Shown here in pieces: positions 7,109-8,817 of a DNA stretch of 8,817 nucleotides. Within the stretch, counting starts at the first letter, position 1, and every line of letters begins with the position of its first letter. Under the pieces are notes generated by a model, which did no database searches, was not told the origin of the DNA, and saw only the letters and a program-made list of their open reading frames with translations. The DNA is taken from NCBI GenBank assembly GCA_027485365.1, contig JAIXRD010000326.1, forward strand, positions 1 through 8,817, in the 5' to 3' direction. Source of the DNA: Cryomorphaceae bacterium. Lineage in GTDB: Bacteria; Bacteroidota; Bacteroidia; Flavobacteriales_D; Crocinitomicaceae. Position numbers and translations under genes: made by a program.

Positions 7109-8386
7109 ATGGAACAATATTTCAATTTATTCTATGAATGCACGGGCGTATCTACAGATACCCGGACAATTAACAAGGACAACTTGTTTATTTGCCTAAG
7201 AGGCGAGCGTTATGATGCGAATGAATTTGCACAGCAAGCAATCACGAATGGTGCAAAATACGTCATTAGTTCTGATCGAGCACGTTGCAATGACACCAAC
7301 ATCTTCTTTGCTACAGATACCTTGCTATTCTTACAACAACTTGCACATCACCACAGAAAACAGTTCAATATTCCAATAATTGGAATCACAGGAAGTAATG
7401 GAAAAACAACCACCAAGGAACTTATAAATGCGGTACTTGAAACGGAACTAAATGTGCTTTGTACGAAAGGTAATTTAAACAATCATATTGGAGTTCCCCT
7501 TACCCTACTCCAACTTAATGCTACCCATGAAATCGGCATCATTGAAATGGGGGCGAACAAACCGGGCGATATTGAAGAATTATGTGAAATTGCGGAACCC
7601 ACACATGGAATCATCACCAATATTGGTCGTGCACACTTGGAAGGATTTGGTAATTTCGAAGGTGTTTTAAATACAAAACTGGCACTTTATAGATCAATAA
7701 AAGCAAATCAAGGAATCATTTTTTATAACGGTGATGATAGCATCTTGAGCCAACAACTACCGCAAATCAAGACCATTAATTACAGTGTAGAAAAACCTTC
7801 ATATTGCAGAGGTAAGATAATTGGCTTAACGCCTTATGTTTCATTTGAATACGCTATAGAAGATGTTATTTCTTCTGAAATTAAAACTCATTTAATCGGT
7901 GCATATAACCTATACAATTTCCTTGCAGCGGTATGCATCGGCAGCTATTTTAATATCCCTGAGCAATCGATACAAAAGGGACTGGAGAATTATATCCCAT
8001 CAAACAATCGGTCTCAAGTACTTGAAACGAAACGAAACACGTTAATTTTGGATTGCTACAATGCGAACCCTTCAAGTATGAAGGCTGCCTTAGAATCCTT
8101 TTCTCAAATAAGCCGCGATCAAAAAGTTGCAATTCTTGGGGACATGTTAGAATTAGGAACTGTTTCCGCGGAAGAGCATGAAGCAATCATTGAGGTGTGT
8201 GCTGAATTAGCAATACCTGTTATAACGGTTGGGAAGGAGTTTGAACGCATCACTACAGTTCGTACGCATTTTCAAGATACTCAACACCTTATTTCATCTG
8301 GTATTCTGTCTGAGTATGCGGATGCACTCATTTTAATTAAAGGATCTAGAGGTATCGGACTAGAGCAAATCGTACCCTTGCTTTAA
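7109..8386 (+). CDS. murF: UDP-N-acetylmuramoyl-tripeptide--D-alanyl-D-alanine ligase MurF
   Basis: The 425-residue cytoplasmic Mur ligase is of normal length for Bacteroidota MurF. It adds D-Ala-D-Ala to the UDP-MurNAc-tripeptide using ATP, the last cytoplasmic step of the peptidoglycan pentapeptide. Visible in order: the N-terminal substrate-binding segment GVSTDTRTI (13-21), ATP-binding P-loop GITGSNGKTTTKE (92-104), IIEMGANKPGDI (144-155), NIGRAHLEGFG (171-181), NTK with Lys190 in the place of the usual carbamylated lysine, GAYNLYNFLAA (264-274), LDCYNANPSSM (314-324), AILGDMLELG (341-350) and ILIKGSRGIGLEQ (408-420). The start is fixed: a TAG lies in frame at 7094-7096 and ATG 7109 is the only start that keeps the N-terminal domain. 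The gene follows gldJ directly, but a terminator separates them. Confidence 0.97.
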   Translation: MEQYFNLFYECTGVSTDTRTINKDNLFICLRGERYDANEFAQQAITNGAKYVISSDRARCNDTNIFFATDTLLFLQQLAHHHRKQFNIPIIGITGSNGKTTTKELINAVLETELNVLCTKGNLNNHIGVPLTLLQLNATHEIGIIEMGANKPGDIEELCEIAEPTHGIITNIGRAHLEGFGNFEGVLNTKLALYRSIKANQGIIFYNGDDSILSQQLPQIKTINYSVEKPSYCRGKIIGLTPYVSFEYAIEDVISSEIKTHLIGAYNLYNFLAAVCIGSYFNIPEQSIQKGLENYIPSNNRSQVLETKRNTLILDCYNANPSSMKAALESFSQISRDQKVAILGDMLELGTVSAEEHEAIIEVCAELAIPVITVGKEFERITTVRTHFQDTQHLISSGILSEYADALILIKGSRGIGLEQIVPLL

Positions 8387-8817
8387 CCTCCATATTGCAT
8401 CAGAAAGGCTTTCAGGAATTCATCCAATTCACCATTCATAACACCTTCCACATCTGACGTTTCAATACCGGTACGAACATCCTTAACCAATTTGTAGGGA
8501 TGCATAACATAATTTCGAATTTGCGAACCCCATTCAATTTTCTTCTTACCCGCTTCGATTTCACTTCGTTTCTCCATTCGCTCACGTAAAACCAATTCAT
8601 ATAATTGAGAGCGCAATAATTGCATGGCTTTTTCCTTATTGGCTAATTGGGACCTAGATTCTGAATTTTCTATAATGATTCCTGACGGAGCATGCCGTAA
8701 CCGAACGGCGGTTTCCACCTTATTTACATTTTGCCCGCCAGCACCACCAGAACGGAAAGTTTCCCAAGAAATATCTGCTGGGTTGATATGTATTTCAATT
8801 TGATCATCCACGAGGGG
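8383..8817 (-). CDS. prfB: Peptide chain release factor 2 (C-terminal part, 5' end off window)
   Basis: The frame is open from the right edge to the TAA at 8385-8383: 144 residues beginning PLVDDQIEIHINPADISW. The peptidyl-tRNA hydrolysis motif FRSGGAGGQNVNKVE is present, with GGQ at 8739-8731, followed by KKKIEWGSQIRNYVMHPYKL and VKDVRTGIETSD, both typical of RF2 rather than RF1. The protein recognises UGA and UAA stop codons and triggers release of the finished polypeptide. RF2 is about 365 residues long, so roughly 60% is missing, including the SPF codon-reading motif and the site of any programmed frameshift. The GTG at 8811 is an internal valine codon, not a start. The gene converges on murF and their ends overlap by 4 bases. 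Confidence 0.96.
   Translation of the reverse strand, partial: PLVDDQIEIHINPADISWETFRSGGAGGQNVNKVETAVRLRHAPSGIIIENSESRSQLANKEKAMQLLRSQLYELVLRERMEKRSEIEAGKKKIEWGSQIRNYVMHPYKLVKDVRTGIETSDVEGVMNGELDEFLKAFLMQYGG

Noticed and set aside
6996..7199. Plus-strand open frame of 67 codons across the gldJ-murF junction
   Set aside because: It runs through the terminator and overlaps both real genes in another frame.
7950..8186. Minus-strand open frame of 78 codons within murF
   Set aside because: It is antisense to conserved MurF segments and has no recognisable product.
8809..8811. GTG as the start of the release-factor gene
   Set aside because: The frame continues upstream with Pro-Leu to the window edge, and the product lacks the N-terminal half of RF2; the gene is cut by the window.
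1..8817. CRISPR arrays, tRNA or rRNA genes, insertion sequences or a defence system
   Set aside because: No direct-repeat array, cloverleaf, transposase frame or terminal inverted repeats were seen; nearly all sequence is explained by the five genes.

Overview
The window looks like a chromosomal segment from a gliding or type IX-secreting member of the Bacteroidota, most likely order Flavobacteriales. Evidence: four of the five genes have recognisable Bacteroidota-type sequences, including PorU, PorP/SprF and GldJ, which belong to the type IX secretion system (T9SS) and gliding machinery found only in this phylum. The DNA is AT-rich. Start codons lack Shine-Dalgarno sequences, and the promoter-like boxes fit the Bacteroidota TTTG-N19-TAnnTTTG pattern. 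A family such as Crocinitomicaceae is possible, but that is a guess from sequence flavour.

Layout, left to right. (1) Bases 1-3142, minus strand: porU, the cell-surface C25-family peptidase that processes T9SS cargo. Its 3' end lies off the left edge, but 1047 codons are present, including the signal peptide and the catalytic His and Cys. (2) Bases 3143-3246: a short divergent promoter region with a plausible promoter facing each way. (3) Bases 3247-4242, plus strand: a PorP/SprF-family outer-membrane protein. (4) Bases 4294-7059, plus: gldJ, a lipoprotein with a catalytically dead formylglycine-generating-enzyme (FGE) fold. It is about 360 residues longer than the Flavobacterium johnsoniae protein as I remember it, because a large block that includes a PKD-like beta domain sits inside the fold. 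(5) Bases 7084-7108: a strong intrinsic terminator whose T-tract ends on the base before the murF ATG. (6) Bases 7109-8386, plus: murF, a peptidoglycan precursor ligase. (7) Bases 8383-8817, minus: the C-terminal part of peptide chain release factor 2 (prfB), running off the right edge and overlapping the murF stop codon.

Functionally, porU, the porP/sprF-type gene and gldJ are a T9SS/gliding neighbourhood. GldJ stabilises the periplasmic/outer-membrane ring component GldK, PorP/SprF proteins work at the outer membrane with the translocon or with particular adhesins, and PorU removes the C-terminal sorting domain from exported cargo. A divergent porU/gldJ arrangement matches what I recall for F. 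johnsoniae; the extra porP/sprF gene between them is the local difference. murF and prfB are housekeeping genes. I saw no mobile element, CRISPR array, tRNA, rRNA or defence system. The most unusual items are the expanded GldJ and the terminator/start-codon junction before murF.
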